Both the position numbers and the translations under genes were made by a program. DNA of 34,095 bases from Opitutales bacterium (lineage in GTDB: Bacteria; Verrucomicrobiota; Verrucomicrobiia; Opitutales; UBA2987), in the NCBI GenBank assembly GCA_021772515.1, contig JAJFLU010000009.1:69929-104023 (forward strand). Direction: 5' to 3'. Of the stretch, positions 1 through 7,618 are shown piece by piece. Each line of letters starts with the position of its first letter. Positions within the stretch are counted from its first letter, which is position 1. The notes beneath the pieces were generated by a model. The model saw nothing but the letters and a program-made list of their open reading frames with translations, made no database searches and was not told the origin of the DNA.

Positions 1-302
1 CCCAGGAACGCGCCTACCAGCAGGAAATTGCCAAAATGCGGGAAATTCAGGCCCGCGAGTCCGCCGTCCGTGAGGAGGAGCTGGCAATCGCCGAGGGGAT
101 GCGGATCACCGAGCGCGAATTAATCGAGGCGGAGCATAATGCCAAGCTTGCCGAGGCGCGCCTGAAGGAATTGCAGGAGGAGCTAAGCAGCGCCAAATCG
201 AAGTCCACTTCTCTGGAGGACGCCGAAAAACGGAAAGTCGAGGCAGACGATAAAATTCGCGAGCTTGAAGAAAAATTAAAAGAACTCAAAGGAGAGGACT
301 GA
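1..302 (+). CDS. C-terminal end of a coiled-coil protein (5' truncated by window)
   Basis: The reading frame is open from base 3 and ends at TGA 300-302, giving about 99 residues of a larger protein. An ATG at 36 is internal to the open frame, so it need not be the start. The composition is dominated by Glu, Lys, Ala, Leu and Arg with hydrophobic residues at heptad-like spacing, and there are no Pro or Cys residues. This indicates a long charged alpha-helical coiled coil. No catalytic motif is visible and I do not recognise the family. The segment could be the tail of a structural, membrane-anchored or SMC-like protein. The next gene on the same strand starts 165 nt downstream. Confidence 0.55.
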   Translation, partial: QERAYQQEIAKMREIQARESAVREEELAIAEGMRITERELIEAEHNAKLAEARLKELQEELSSAKSKSTSLEDAEKRKVEADDKIRELEEKLKELKGED

Positions 303-341
303 CATTCGGACGGAAACGATTTATAGACATCGATAGAAGAA

Positions 342-370
342 ATGCCAGGCGCTGCCAGATTTCATATAAT
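342..370 (+). promoter_or_regulatory. candidate sigma70-type promoter for the lipoprotein genes
   Basis: A perfect TATAAT at 365-370 has ATGCCA at 342-347 (4 of 6 matches to TTGACA) with 17-nt spacing. It would give a leader of about 90 nt before the ATG at 468. The surrounding region is A/T-rich. The call rests on consensus matching only. Confidence 0.3.
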
Positions 371-467
371 AATAACACATAAACTTTTTTTACCGCTTAA
401 CAAAACTAGAAACTAACTCCTAGCTATCTAACCCACAATATATAACCGCTCAAATCAGGAGGTTGCC

Positions 468-1184
468 ATGAATGGTATCCAACAAGTCCGTCGAATAATT
501 CCCGTCTTTATCGCTTCAATTCTGCTGGGTGGGTGTGCCTCGACCTATTCATTTAAGGTGGACGCCATCAACAACCCCGAAGCCACAGAGCATAAATCCT
601 ATAAAATAGTCAGCTCGAATCCCGAGGTGAGCGAGGAAGACCTCCAGTTCAAAGAGGTGGCCGAATATGTCAAAACCTCCCTTTCCGGCAAAGGTCTCTA
701 CGAGGCGCCGAATCTTGAGAGCGCTGACATGGTGGTCGATATCTCCTACGGAATCGGTGAGCCGCAGGTTGATTTCAAAACCTATTCAGTGCCGGTTTAC
801 GCTGAAGTGGGGGGTGGTTACCAAACCATTACGACACCCGTAAGGGGAAAGAATGGAAAAGTGAGTATGGTCACCACCACTATTTATACTCCTCCGCGGA
901 AAGAGATTATCGATATGCAGGAGCAAATTGTTCCCATAACCACCTATGAAAAATTTCTTCGCATGACTTCACGGGACAATCAGGATGCCGATGTGAGCGA
1001 GGGTCCCGTCCAGGTTTGGAGTATTTACGTCAAAAACAAGGATGAAAGTGACGATCTCCGCAAATACTTGCCCTTGATGGCCGCTGCGTCCGTTGACTAT
1101 GTCGGCGAAAATACCGAACAGCAGCAGGAAGTGAAGGTTAAGGAGACCGACGAATCCGTCGCATTCATTAAGGAAGGAATGTAG
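468..1184 (+). CDS. DUF4136-like lipoprotein, copy 1
   Basis: This 238-residue protein has a signal peptide and a lipobox (LLGGC, Cys at about residue 23), so it should be a lipid-anchored envelope protein. The start is well supported by AGGAGG about 6 nt before the ATG. The mature part has the layout of DUF4136-type lipoproteins: a beta-rich start, a helix around 'EYVKTSLSGKG', then 'ADMVVDISYG'. A C-terminal segment includes 'KYLPLMAAAS'. The next gene is a clear paralogue sharing these blocks in the same order, so the pair arose by tandem duplication. The molecular function is unknown; DUF4136 is itself uncharacterised. Confidence 0.75.
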   Translation: MNGIQQVRRIIPVFIASILLGGCASTYSFKVDAINNPEATEHKSYKIVSSNPEVSEEDLQFKEVAEYVKTSLSGKGLYEAPNLESADMVVDISYGIGEPQVDFKTYSVPVYAEVGGGYQTITTPVRGKNGKVSMVTTTIYTPPRKEIIDMQEQIVPITTYEKFLRMTSRDNQDADVSEGPVQVWSIYVKNKDESDDLRKYLPLMAAASVDYVGENTEQQQEVKVKETDESVAFIKEGM

Positions 1185-1359
1185 GGAGAGATTTCATGCC
1201 TTCATCCCTCGGGGAGAAGAGTGTGGCTGGTCGCAGATTATTGATTTGATGCAAAACTCATGTCGCGCATCCAATCAAACATTCATCCGGTCGCTGGAAA
1301 AATTTCGATAGTTTAAAATACCCCTACCCCAATTGATAAGCAGATCTCAAAGAATCCCC

Positions 1360-2106
1360 ATGAAACAGGCAGTATCAATGAAATGGACTAAGTTTCTGCT
1401 GCCATTGGTTGTTCTATTTCAGGGAGGCTGCGAGACCACCTCCCATACATTCAAGGTAAATGCGATGAAAAATCCGGAGGTTGCGGAGGCAAATTCCTAC
1501 CGGATTATCAGTTCTCAAAATAACAGTGTTGATAAGGAGGATTCTCAATTTCAGGAAGTATCCGCCTACGTGAAAACGGCTTTGTCGGGTAAAGGCTATT
1601 ACGAGGCTATCGACCCAGGGGATGCCGACCTGGTAATCAATATCGCCTATGGAACCGCGCCACCCAACGTGGAGTTCAAATCCGTGCAGAATCCCCATGC
1701 CGAAGGAACGATTCACAACCCAATCGGAGGCCGAACAAGCCCTGGCTACCCAGGGAAGCCCACAGTGCCCTACGGCACCCGCTCCAAGGATGTGGTTCGC
1801 CCCCAGAACGAGATTGTTCCAATTACCACCTACGAAAAGTATTTGCAAATTACCGCCATTGATAATCGCGAAGATAAAGATTTGGAGGATGCCCCTCACG
1901 CTTGGCAGGTTACGGTGAAAAACCGGGATGAGAGCAATGATCTCGATAAATACCTGCCCCTGATGGCCGCTGCTTCCATACCTTATGTTGGAACGAAAAC
2001 CGAGAGCCAGGAAGTCATTACTCTCAAAGAGGATGATCAGGAAGTAACTTTCGTGAAGACGGGCGGTGCTCCCATCGACAGGGAAAACGTTTCCAAATTT
2101 CAATAA
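1360..2106 (+). CDS. DUF4136-like lipoprotein, copy 2
   Basis: This is a paralogue of the preceding lipoprotein, sharing 'FKV.A..NPE', 'YVKTALSGKG', 'IVPITTYEKYL' and 'KYLPLMAAAS'. A lipobox (FQGGC) follows a short hydrophobic segment, giving a predicted lipid-anchored envelope protein of about 248 residues. The start is uncertain. ATG 1360 gives a normal n-region; ATG 1378 would still leave a workable signal peptide; and the frame extends to a TTG at 1333. None has a strong Shine-Dalgarno. The middle of the protein (about residues 115-150) diverges from copy 1 and is rich in Pro and Gly. Its own 5' region of about 175 nt suggests it may be transcribed separately. Function unknown. Confidence 0.72.
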   Translation: MKQAVSMKWTKFLLPLVVLFQGGCETTSHTFKVNAMKNPEVAEANSYRIISSQNNSVDKEDSQFQEVSAYVKTALSGKGYYEAIDPGDADLVINIAYGTAPPNVEFKSVQNPHAEGTIHNPIGGRTSPGYPGKPTVPYGTRSKDVVRPQNEIVPITTYEKYLQITAIDNREDKDLEDAPHAWQVTVKNRDESNDLDKYLPLMAAASIPYVGTKTESQEVITLKEDDQEVTFVKTGGAPIDRENVSKFQ

Positions 2107-2189
2107 TCGAGGGGGTTCAGTCTCTGGCTCATTCTCATCTCACCTGCTCGGTGGAGGAATATGGTTTAGTAGAAATTTTTGTGATACCT

Positions 2190-2594
2190 ATGAAGATCTA
2201 TAACAGCGAAAATAGCCAAAATGTATTCAAGACCCCAACCAGTGAGATCCTGAGCGAATTCATCGGGGCGGGATTGGAAGAATCTACTTCCAACTACAGC
2301 ATCGCCCATGTAAAGATTTTGCCCGGAGGGTTAACCCCCAAACACTTTCACCCGGAGGTGGAGGAAACTTATTGCATCACCAAAGGGCGCGGCCTTTTGA
2401 CCGTGGATAGCGAGGAGGCGGAAGTTAAACCGGGTGATGTTGTTCAGATAAAGCCGCCGAGCCATCATAAGATTGTTACCATTGGGGAGGAAGCCTTTGA
2501 AATGCTTATCGTCTGCGCGCCCGCGTGGACGCCGGATTGCACTGTCTGGCTGGAGCAATGGCAGGATGGTCGGGTCGTCACTCTGGGCTCTTGA
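2190..2594 (+). CDS. cupin-domain protein
   Basis: This is a small single-domain cupin of 134 residues. Motif 1 (PGG...KHFHPEVEETY..TKG) supplies the HxH(x4)E metal ligands. Motif 2 (PGDVVQIKPPSHHKI) supplies the last His. Such proteins bind Fe, Mn or Zn and act as isomerases, dioxygenases, lyases or sensors, and the substrate cannot be read from sequence. The start is uncertain: the frame runs up to GTG 2151, but the ATG at 2190 removes a poorly conserved N-terminus. A Nudix gene follows after 17 nt and another cupin after that, so the three are probably cotranscribed. Confidence 0.75.
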   Translation: MKIYNSENSQNVFKTPTSEILSEFIGAGLEESTSNYSIAHVKILPGGLTPKHFHPEVEETYCITKGRGLLTVDSEEAEVKPGDVVQIKPPSHHKIVTIGEEAFEMLIVCAPAWTPDCTVWLEQWQDGRVVTLGS

Positions 2595-2611
2595 TTCGCT
2601 TTGGACCAGCC

Positions 2612-3124
2612 ATGTCCGGTGAAGAAATTTTTGATATCGTCGATAGCCGTGACCGGGTGATCGGCCAGGCGCCCCGGGCCGATGTCCACAAGCTCGGCCT
2701 ACTGCATCGGGCGGTGCATATTCTGGTTTTCAATGCCAGCGGGGAGCTATTCCTCCAAAAACGCTCGATGAGCAAGGACACCTTTCCAGGCACTTGGGAT
2801 TCTTCGGCGGCGGGCCATCTCGATACCGGAGAGGATTATGACGAAGCGGCATTGCGGGAGTTGGGCGAAGAACTCGGTGTCTTACCAGGCAGTCCGCTGG
2901 AGTATCTTTTCAAACTCGATGCCTGTGCCGAGACGGGAGAGGAATTTGTTCAAGTTTACCGTACCGAACATGAGGGGCCGTTTACCCTGCACCCGGAGGA
3001 AATCGAAGGCGGTGGATGGTTTGCCTCCGGGAAAGTAACCTCCTGGATCGCCGAACGGCCCGAGGATTTCCCCAATGCATTCATTTTGATTTGGAAAACT
3101 TATTCTGATCGGTATCTTGGCTAA
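2612..3124 (+). CDS. Nudix hydrolase (IPP-isomerase/YfcD-like subgroup)
   Basis: This is a 170-residue Nudix protein. The Nudix box lies at residues 68-90 (G..... E.......RELGEELG) with the catalytic REL.EE core intact. The N-terminus 'EIFDIVD.RDRVIG' followed by 'HRAVHILVF' and 'LFLQKRS..KDTFPG.WD' is typical of the Nudix subgroup related to isopentenyl-diphosphate isomerase and YfcD. Members hydrolyse nucleoside-diphosphate-X compounds; the substrate here is unknown. The frame is open further upstream within the cupin gene, but the ATG at 2612 aligns with the family N-terminus and avoids overlap. It is sandwiched between two cupin genes on the same strand. Confidence 0.85.
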   Translation: MSGEEIFDIVDSRDRVIGQAPRADVHKLGLLHRAVHILVFNASGELFLQKRSMSKDTFPGTWDSSAAGHLDTGEDYDEAALRELGEELGVLPGSPLEYLFKLDACAETGEEFVQVYRTEHEGPFTLHPEEIEGGGWFASGKVTSWIAERPEDFPNAFILIWKTYSDRYLG

Positions 3125-3164
3125 AATAATTTTAACCTAAGTTCTCAAACCAACAACTTTTACA

Positions 3165-3536
3165 ATGATTATCAAGAGAGTCGAAGACCATAACATCATC
3201 GAAAGCAATAGCTGTGGAAATATTCACGAAATACTGACGGAGGAAGATTACGATTCACTGAGCGTTGCGGTGCTTCCCGATAGCCAGCCCACGAAGGCGC
3301 ATTTTCATGAGAAATTTGAGGAAATCTATTTCGTTTTGGACGGTTCGGTTTCGGTTAAATTCTACGACCCCGATAGTGAGAAAACCTGGATCGAAGAACT
3401 GAATGCGAACGAACTTTGCGTCATTCCCAAAGGCGTCCACCATGTCATTGAGGAAACTTCACCCGGAAATCGCCTTTGCGTGATGTGTGTTCCCCGTTTT
3501 GTCGATGGAGACTTAACCCCTTCGGAAATTCTCTGA
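3165..3536 (+). CDS. small cupin-domain protein
   Basis: This 123-residue single cupin fold has 'KAHFHEKFEEIYFVLDG' as motif 1 and 'LCVIPKGVHHVIEE' as motif 2, so the metal-binding His/His/Glu/His set is present. It is not a close copy of the cupin two genes upstream: the blocks align but most residues differ. The ATG lies 40 nt after the Nudix stop on the same strand, consistent with one transcription unit. It ends 21 nt before the convergent end of the phosphorylase gene. The function is undetermined. Confidence 0.8.
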   Translation: MIIKRVEDHNIIESNSCGNIHEILTEEDYDSLSVAVLPDSQPTKAHFHEKFEEIYFVLDGSVSVKFYDPDSEKTWIEELNANELCVIPKGVHHVIEETSPGNRLCVMCVPRFVDGDLTPSEIL

Positions 3537-3557
3537 GGGATTGACCGAGCCGAGGTC

Positions 3558-4496
3558 CTATTCGGATTTTTTGGCCGGTTTTGTGTAGGAGCCCTTGTAG
3601 GGTTCGCCCGTGCATTCGATTCCGCAGGTATGCTGGAGCTCAGGGAGACGGGCGATGCATTCCAGGACAATGGGAACCGAGCCTGCGGTAATTCGCTGCA
3701 CGCTGCCTTGCATGTCTTCGAAGGTGAAAGGACGCGTGCCCACGGCGGGGTTGGAAACGGAATTGAGGAGCGCGAAATGAATTCCCAACTGGCGGGCGTA
3801 GATCGTCTCGGTTCCCACATTATGGCTCACCCAATCGGCCCCGATTACTCGCATCATACGGATTTCAGCCGGGGTTTCAAAACGCCCAGGATCATCCTGA
3901 ATCATCACCCCGGAAGCATGAATACGCCCATGATAGCTTTTTTTCGCCTCTTCAATGAGCATCCGTCGAAGATCGGGACATAAGGGCTGTGCGAAACTCG
4001 GAAAAACTCCCTTCCGCTCTATTTTGGCCGCCGACAGGATATTTTGAGGTCGTTGGTTACTTTGGAGAATAAAATCATCCGCAACCAATAGATCGTCAAA
4101 ATCATAGCCCGTGTTGATGGCCCCACCGGTGGCTCCCCCAAAGGCGTGGGTCACTCCAAGGCTATGCAAGGCGGCCCAGGTTGTGACGAAATGCCATCCT
4201 TTTTTCTGGTCAGCCCGCCTGCCTTCCTCCCCATGCATCCGCACATAGTAAAAAGGCACTCCTTTGTAACGCATCCGATAGATGGGCGGACTTTCCCCCG
4301 CCTCCGTTGTCACGGTGAAGGATACCTCCTCCTCGACCAGGCCTTTTCCAAAATCCGCAGGGTAGCCAAAAGAGGTTCCTCCCACCACGGCGGTGGTAAT
4401 TTTTTCCTCTGCGGACAGGCTCCCGGCAAAGATGAGCATCGCAGCAGCCGCAGCCAAAAGGCGGAGCGAGATTACGGGCCGTTTTGTTTTCTTCAT
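3558..4496 (-). CDS. exported purine nucleoside phosphorylase / MTA phosphorylase-family protein
   Basis: The protein has 312 residues with a signal peptide (hydrophobic residues 11-27, cleavage near SLSA). The mature part follows the PNP/MTAP (family 2) order: GGT at about 39-41, 'RMHGEEG' at 86-92 where MTAPs have RHG, 'GGATGGAI' at 120-127 where MTAPs have TTACGSL, and 'FETPAEIRMMRVIGADWV' at 206-223. The residue that sets base preference lies in 'SVSNPAVG' at 246-253. Asn there is typical of 6-oxopurine (inosine/guanosine) phosphorylases, whereas adenine-specific MTAPs have Asp. I chose ATG 4496 because the signal peptide begins there; the frame is open to 4574. A signal peptide is unusual for this normally cytoplasmic family. 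Neighbouring secreted NUP and deaminase genes suggest periplasmic nucleoside cleavage. Confidence 0.75.
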   Translation of the reverse strand: MKKTKRPVISLRLLAAAAAMLIFAGSLSAEEKITTAVVGGTSFGYPADFGKGLVEEEVSFTVTTEAGESPPIYRMRYKGVPFYYVRMHGEEGRRADQKKGWHFVTTWAALHSLGVTHAFGGATGGAINTGYDFDDLLVADDFILQSNQRPQNILSAAKIERKGVFPSFAQPLCPDLRRMLIEEAKKSYHGRIHASGVMIQDDPGRFETPAEIRMMRVIGADWVSHNVGTETIYARQLGIHFALLNSVSNPAVGTRPFTFEDMQGSVQRITAGSVPIVLECIARLPELQHTCGIECTGEPYKGSYTKPAKKSE

Positions 4497-4741
4497 ACTA
4501 TTATCGTGGAGAAAATTTTCGGACAATGCAAACAAAGGCTTGTGTCGATTTGCACCGCACCCAGGATTTTTCAACGTAGCCTATGCTTGTTTAGCTTCGT
4601 ATTTTTCAACTGAGATAATTTTTGATCTGGTATTCTTTTAAATGCTGCCGGATGCGTTTATCCATTATTCTGGATAGCTCCATATTTTTGCTAATCCAGA
4701 CGAATTTTACACTTACATTTATAGAAAAAAGCATAATTAAA

Positions 4742-5287
4742 ATGACTTCTTTGATATTAGAAATACAATCTGATCGATTGAAACTGGTCGCCGCCACAGC
4801 GAAAACTCTGGAAGCTGATATTAACGACCACAGCCACCTCGCAAAGCTATTGCAGGCCGAGATACCCGAGAATTGGCCCCCCGACCTGACCGAGGATGCC
4901 CTACTGCCTACCGCTCAAAAACTTGACGCCGACCCTTCTCGGGTGGGCTGGTACTTTTGGTATATTATTCTGCCATCAAAACCGCCGGAAACCCCGACAG
5001 TGGTTGGGATTTGCGGTTTCAAAGGTCGCCCGAAACGCGACGGAATCATCGAAATCGGGTATTCCATGCTGCATCAATACCGCAGGCAGGGGTATGCCAG
5101 TGAGGCCGTCGGGAGTCTTGTTCTGTGGGCGTTTGGCCAAAGCGGAGTCCGCCGGGTCATCGCCCAAACCTTTCCGGATTTGACGGCTTCGATCCGCGTG
5201 ATGGAGAAAAACGGTTTTCTACTTGACGGGCCGGGTTCGGAAGAGGGTGTGGTGCGCTACGGCATTTCCTGCCCGCCCGCGGATTAG
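4742..5287 (+). CDS. GNAT-family N-acetyltransferase (RimJ/RimL-like)
   Basis: This is a 181-residue GNAT protein. The acetyl-CoA pyrophosphate-binding loop is 'YRRQGYASEAV', preceded by beta strand 'IEIGYSM' and followed by 'ASIRVMEKNGF', the usual C-terminal motif of the RimJ/RimL group. Such enzymes acetylate protein N-termini or small-molecule amines; the target here is unknown. The frame is open from 4622, but the N-terminal 40 codons are hydrophobic and unlike the family, and ATG 4742 starts at 'LILEIQSDRLKL', the normal first strand. It is divergent from the phosphorylase gene and ends 15 nt before the convergent end of the first NUP gene, so it is probably an unrelated insertion within the purine locus. 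Confidence 0.82.
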   Translation: MTSLILEIQSDRLKLVAATAKTLEADINDHSHLAKLLQAEIPENWPPDLTEDALLPTAQKLDADPSRVGWYFWYIILPSKPPETPTVVGICGFKGRPKRDGIIEIGYSMLHQYRRQGYASEAVGSLVLWAFGQSGVRRVIAQTFPDLTASIRVMEKNGFLLDGPGSEEGVVRYGISCPPAD

Positions 5288-5302
5288 GACGGCGTCTACC
5301 TC

Positions 5303-6364
5303 TCAATTTGACGAGGGAATTTCGTCCTCGTACTTTTCCCAGTTCTCCACCAGTTCGTTGGCGACCAGGCTGCCGACCCGGTAAACATTTTCGAGGGCGG
5401 GAAAATAGGCCGAGTAACCCGCTCCGTCCTTTTTTTCCCCGGCTAGGCTTTGGGCGGCGGTTAAACCTTCATGGGGCATGGAGTAGTTCGAGGCTGCCCG
5501 GAGGACCAGGTATCTGCGAGGATCGACTTTTTTTGCTCCGGCGAGGAAATCGAGCGATTGATGGGTGCCGGTGTCCTCCATTGCGGCGGTGACGAAATTT
5601 CCTTGCCCCTCAGTCCAATAGGCAACCCAGTCATTGGCCCATTGGGTGAGCATCTTGCCGTGCCAGAAGGTCATCGCCGCGAGGTGATCGCCTTTGAGGA
5701 CGAAGGGCGGCTTTTGTGCGGTTGGATAGTTTTCATACTGAGAGCGAAGGACTTTCAACTCGTTGTTATCCACCAGCGGAACATCCTTGGACAATTGGTA
5801 GGCCCATTCGACGAGACCGGTGTTGAGACGATAGACGGCGCCCTCGTCATCCTCCTGCCGGGGGAGTTCATAGGGTTTGGATTTGCGCAACGGGATGTAG
5901 CCGGTCGGCCAGTCAGCCGGGGCTTCGCGAACATCGATTTGATGGGCAATATCGCCGTCCACCAGCCATTCGGCCCAGGCAGCGGAGCCGAGAGACATAT
6001 CCGCAGGATCGACACCGGCTATTCCGGCCACAATCCAGTATGCCTTGCTAAGATCGAAACGGTCATCCATCCCCAGAGCCATAACCGAGGCGGCGGCGCG
6101 GGCGGTTCCAATTCCGGTCACAAGGCCCAATACGCCTTTTTCGTTATAGCGTAAATCCCGGTAGCCCTGTGGCATGAGGATCGTCTTGTCGAGGGGGAAG
6201 CGTTCCACCCAGGTTTGGAACTCGCCGGGGCGATCCCCGCTATCCTTTCCCGCCTCGAACATGGCGACGACGACCACCTTGATCGGGATGCGTTCGCCCG
6301 CATGGGCCAAATTGATTGCGACACCCGTAAAAAACAGGAGAATTGCGCCTGTGAGTCTTATCAT
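5303..6364 (-). CDS. secreted NUP-family protein ('purine nucleoside permease'), copy A
   Basis: This 353-residue protein carries a cleavable signal peptide (cleavage near AHAG, about residue 22) and no other membrane-spanning segment, so it is predicted to be soluble in the periplasm. It matches the NUP family (PF06516): 'IPIKVVVVAMFE', 'GVLGLVTGIGTARAAAS', 'YWIVAGIAGVDP', 'SAAWAEWLVDGD', 'FWHGKMLTQWANDW', 'AMEDTGT' and 'LRAASNYS..H.G'. These Gly-rich blocks resemble the nucleoside-binding elements of phosphorylase-fold proteins, so a role in nucleoside binding or cleavage is more likely than transport; that is inference. The gene lies 10 nt downstream of a paralogue and should be cotranscribed. 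No clear Shine-Dalgarno is visible. Confidence 0.8.
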   Translation of the reverse strand: MIRLTGAILLFFTGVAINLAHAGERIPIKVVVVAMFEAGKDSGDRPGEFQTWVERFPLDKTILMPQGYRDLRYNEKGVLGLVTGIGTARAAASVMALGMDDRFDLSKAYWIVAGIAGVDPADMSLGSAAWAEWLVDGDIAHQIDVREAPADWPTGYIPLRKSKPYELPRQEDDEGAVYRLNTGLVEWAYQLSKDVPLVDNNELKVLRSQYENYPTAQKPPFVLKGDHLAAMTFWHGKMLTQWANDWVAYWTEGQGNFVTAAMEDTGTHQSLDFLAGAKKVDPRRYLVLRAASNYSMPHEGLTAAQSLAGEKKDGAGYSAYFPALENVYRVGSLVANELVENWEKYEDEIPSSN

Positions 6365-6374
6365 ATCAACAATT

Positions 6375-7430
6375 TTACTTTTTTGATGTCGGCAGGGTGT
6401 TTTCGTAGCGATCCCAGTTGTCCACCAGTTCGTTGACGACTATGCGGCCTACCTGATGGGCGGCTTGGAGGGCTGGGAGTCCGCCCAATACGTAGGGTGC
6501 GCTGAAATGCCACTCCGCCCCCTCGCCTTTGGGCGGAGTCGAGTTATTGCTGGCCGTGCGGAGCACCATGATCCTCTCAAAATCGACTCTGCCTACTTTT
6601 GAAAGACGTTTCAGCGAAGTTACGGTACCATTATCCTCCATGGCCGTCATAACAAAGTTTCCCTTGCCCCCGGTGTACAATTTCACCCAATCATTGGCCC
6701 AATTATTGAGTAGGTGCCCGTGCCAATAAGTGCTCGACCCCATGGCGTCGCCCTTCATAACAAACGGGGGCCGCATGGCGTTGGGGAAATTTTTGAACTC
6801 CATTCGGTAAGCCTTCATCTCGGGGCCATCTTCGATGGGATGATCCTTTGTTAACTGGAAAGCCCATTCCTGTAGGCGGGGATTAAGATGGTAAACGATA
6901 AAGGAATCGTTTTGGTGGGGCTTTTTTACATTTGGTTTTGTGCCGCTCAACGGAAGAAGCCCATAGGGCCAATCTTCCGGAATCTCCCGCGAATCCATCT
7001 CGTGGACGAGGTCGCCATCGAGAACATATTCCGACCAGGCAGCGGTTCCAATGGAGGCATCCTCCGGGTCGGCCCCGGCGATGCCCGCAATCAGCCAGTA
7101 CGATTTGGAGAAATCGAAACGTGGGTCCAGGCCCAGAGCCATGATCGTTGCTGTGGAGTTCGTTACGCCAACGCCCGTTTCGACGGCCAAAACGCCTTTA
7201 TCATTCATCCGCAAGTTACTCACTCCCAATGGAAAGTGGAGTTTTTTGTTCAGTTTCTCACCCGTAATCCACAGTTCAAGCTCACCCGGATTGCCGTCCT
7301 CTTGCCCCCCTCGCTCAAACATGGCCACAACAACCACTTTGACTGGAATTGGTTGATCTACCGCAAAAGCCGTAATCGCAGTAAGCAGGGCCGAGGCGAT
7401 AATTAAAAATTTTGGAAATATTCTATTCAT
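6375..7430 (-). CDS. secreted NUP-family protein ('purine nucleoside permease'), copy B
   Basis: This is the 351-residue paralogue of copy A and the first gene of the pair. The signal peptide (FLIIASALLTAITAFA) is followed by 'QPIPVKVVVVAMFERG'. The family blocks recur in the same order: 'GVLAVETGVGVTNSTA', 'YWLIAGIAGADP', 'YWHGHLLNNWANDW', 'TAMEDNGT' and 'LRTASNNSTPP'. It has no transmembrane helices beyond the signal peptide. It is divergent from the secreted adenosine deaminase across a 188-bp spacer with a palindromic candidate operator, which suggests joint regulation. Tandem duplication probably gave copies A and B, but they have diverged substantially, so different nucleoside preferences are possible. 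Confidence 0.8.
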   Translation of the reverse strand: MNRIFPKFLIIASALLTAITAFAVDQPIPVKVVVVAMFERGGQEDGNPGELELWITGEKLNKKLHFPLGVSNLRMNDKGVLAVETGVGVTNSTATIMALGLDPRFDFSKSYWLIAGIAGADPEDASIGTAAWSEYVLDGDLVHEMDSREIPEDWPYGLLPLSGTKPNVKKPHQNDSFIVYHLNPRLQEWAFQLTKDHPIEDGPEMKAYRMEFKNFPNAMRPPFVMKGDAMGSSTYWHGHLLNNWANDWVKLYTGGKGNFVMTAMEDNGTVTSLKRLSKVGRVDFERIMVLRTASNNSTPPKGEGAEWHFSAPYVLGGLPALQAAHQVGRIVVNELVDNWDRYENTLPTSKK

Positions 7431-7509
7431 AGAAATGAGTGTGAGGGGTTGTTTGAGGTGACTGTTTTATCTGAAGTATTATCAAAAATCAATTCCTGAA
7501 GAAAAAAGA

Positions 7510-7539
7510 GGTTTTAAAACGTTTACCGATATTAAAACC
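7510..7539. promoter_or_regulatory. candidate operator in the divergent NUP/deaminase promoter region
   Basis: There is a perfect 8-bp inverted repeat, GGTTTTAA (7510-7517) and TTAAAACC (7532-7539). Inside it lies the palindrome AAACGTTT (7517-7524), continuing as ACC. A palindrome centred on CG with AAAC/GTTT arms is the core of LacI/PurR-family operators. The site sits in the 188-bp spacer between two divergent purine-related genes. Binding by a LacI-type regulator is inference; no regulator gene is in the window. Confidence 0.35.
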
Positions 7540-7618
7540 CTGCCAACCAGGAAACCCCGGACTCCAAATCAACGGTTGCCTTTTTGCGAGATGAGATATT
7601 TTTTGTAACTGCATCATT

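Noticed and set aside
1414..2103. Long open frame on the minus strand opposite lipoprotein copy 2
   Set aside because: It mirrors a gene with a lipobox and a conserved paralogue; its own translation has no recognisable domain.
5471..6154. 227-codon plus-strand frame opposite NUP copy A
   Set aside because: It is antisense to a conserved family member; shadow frame.
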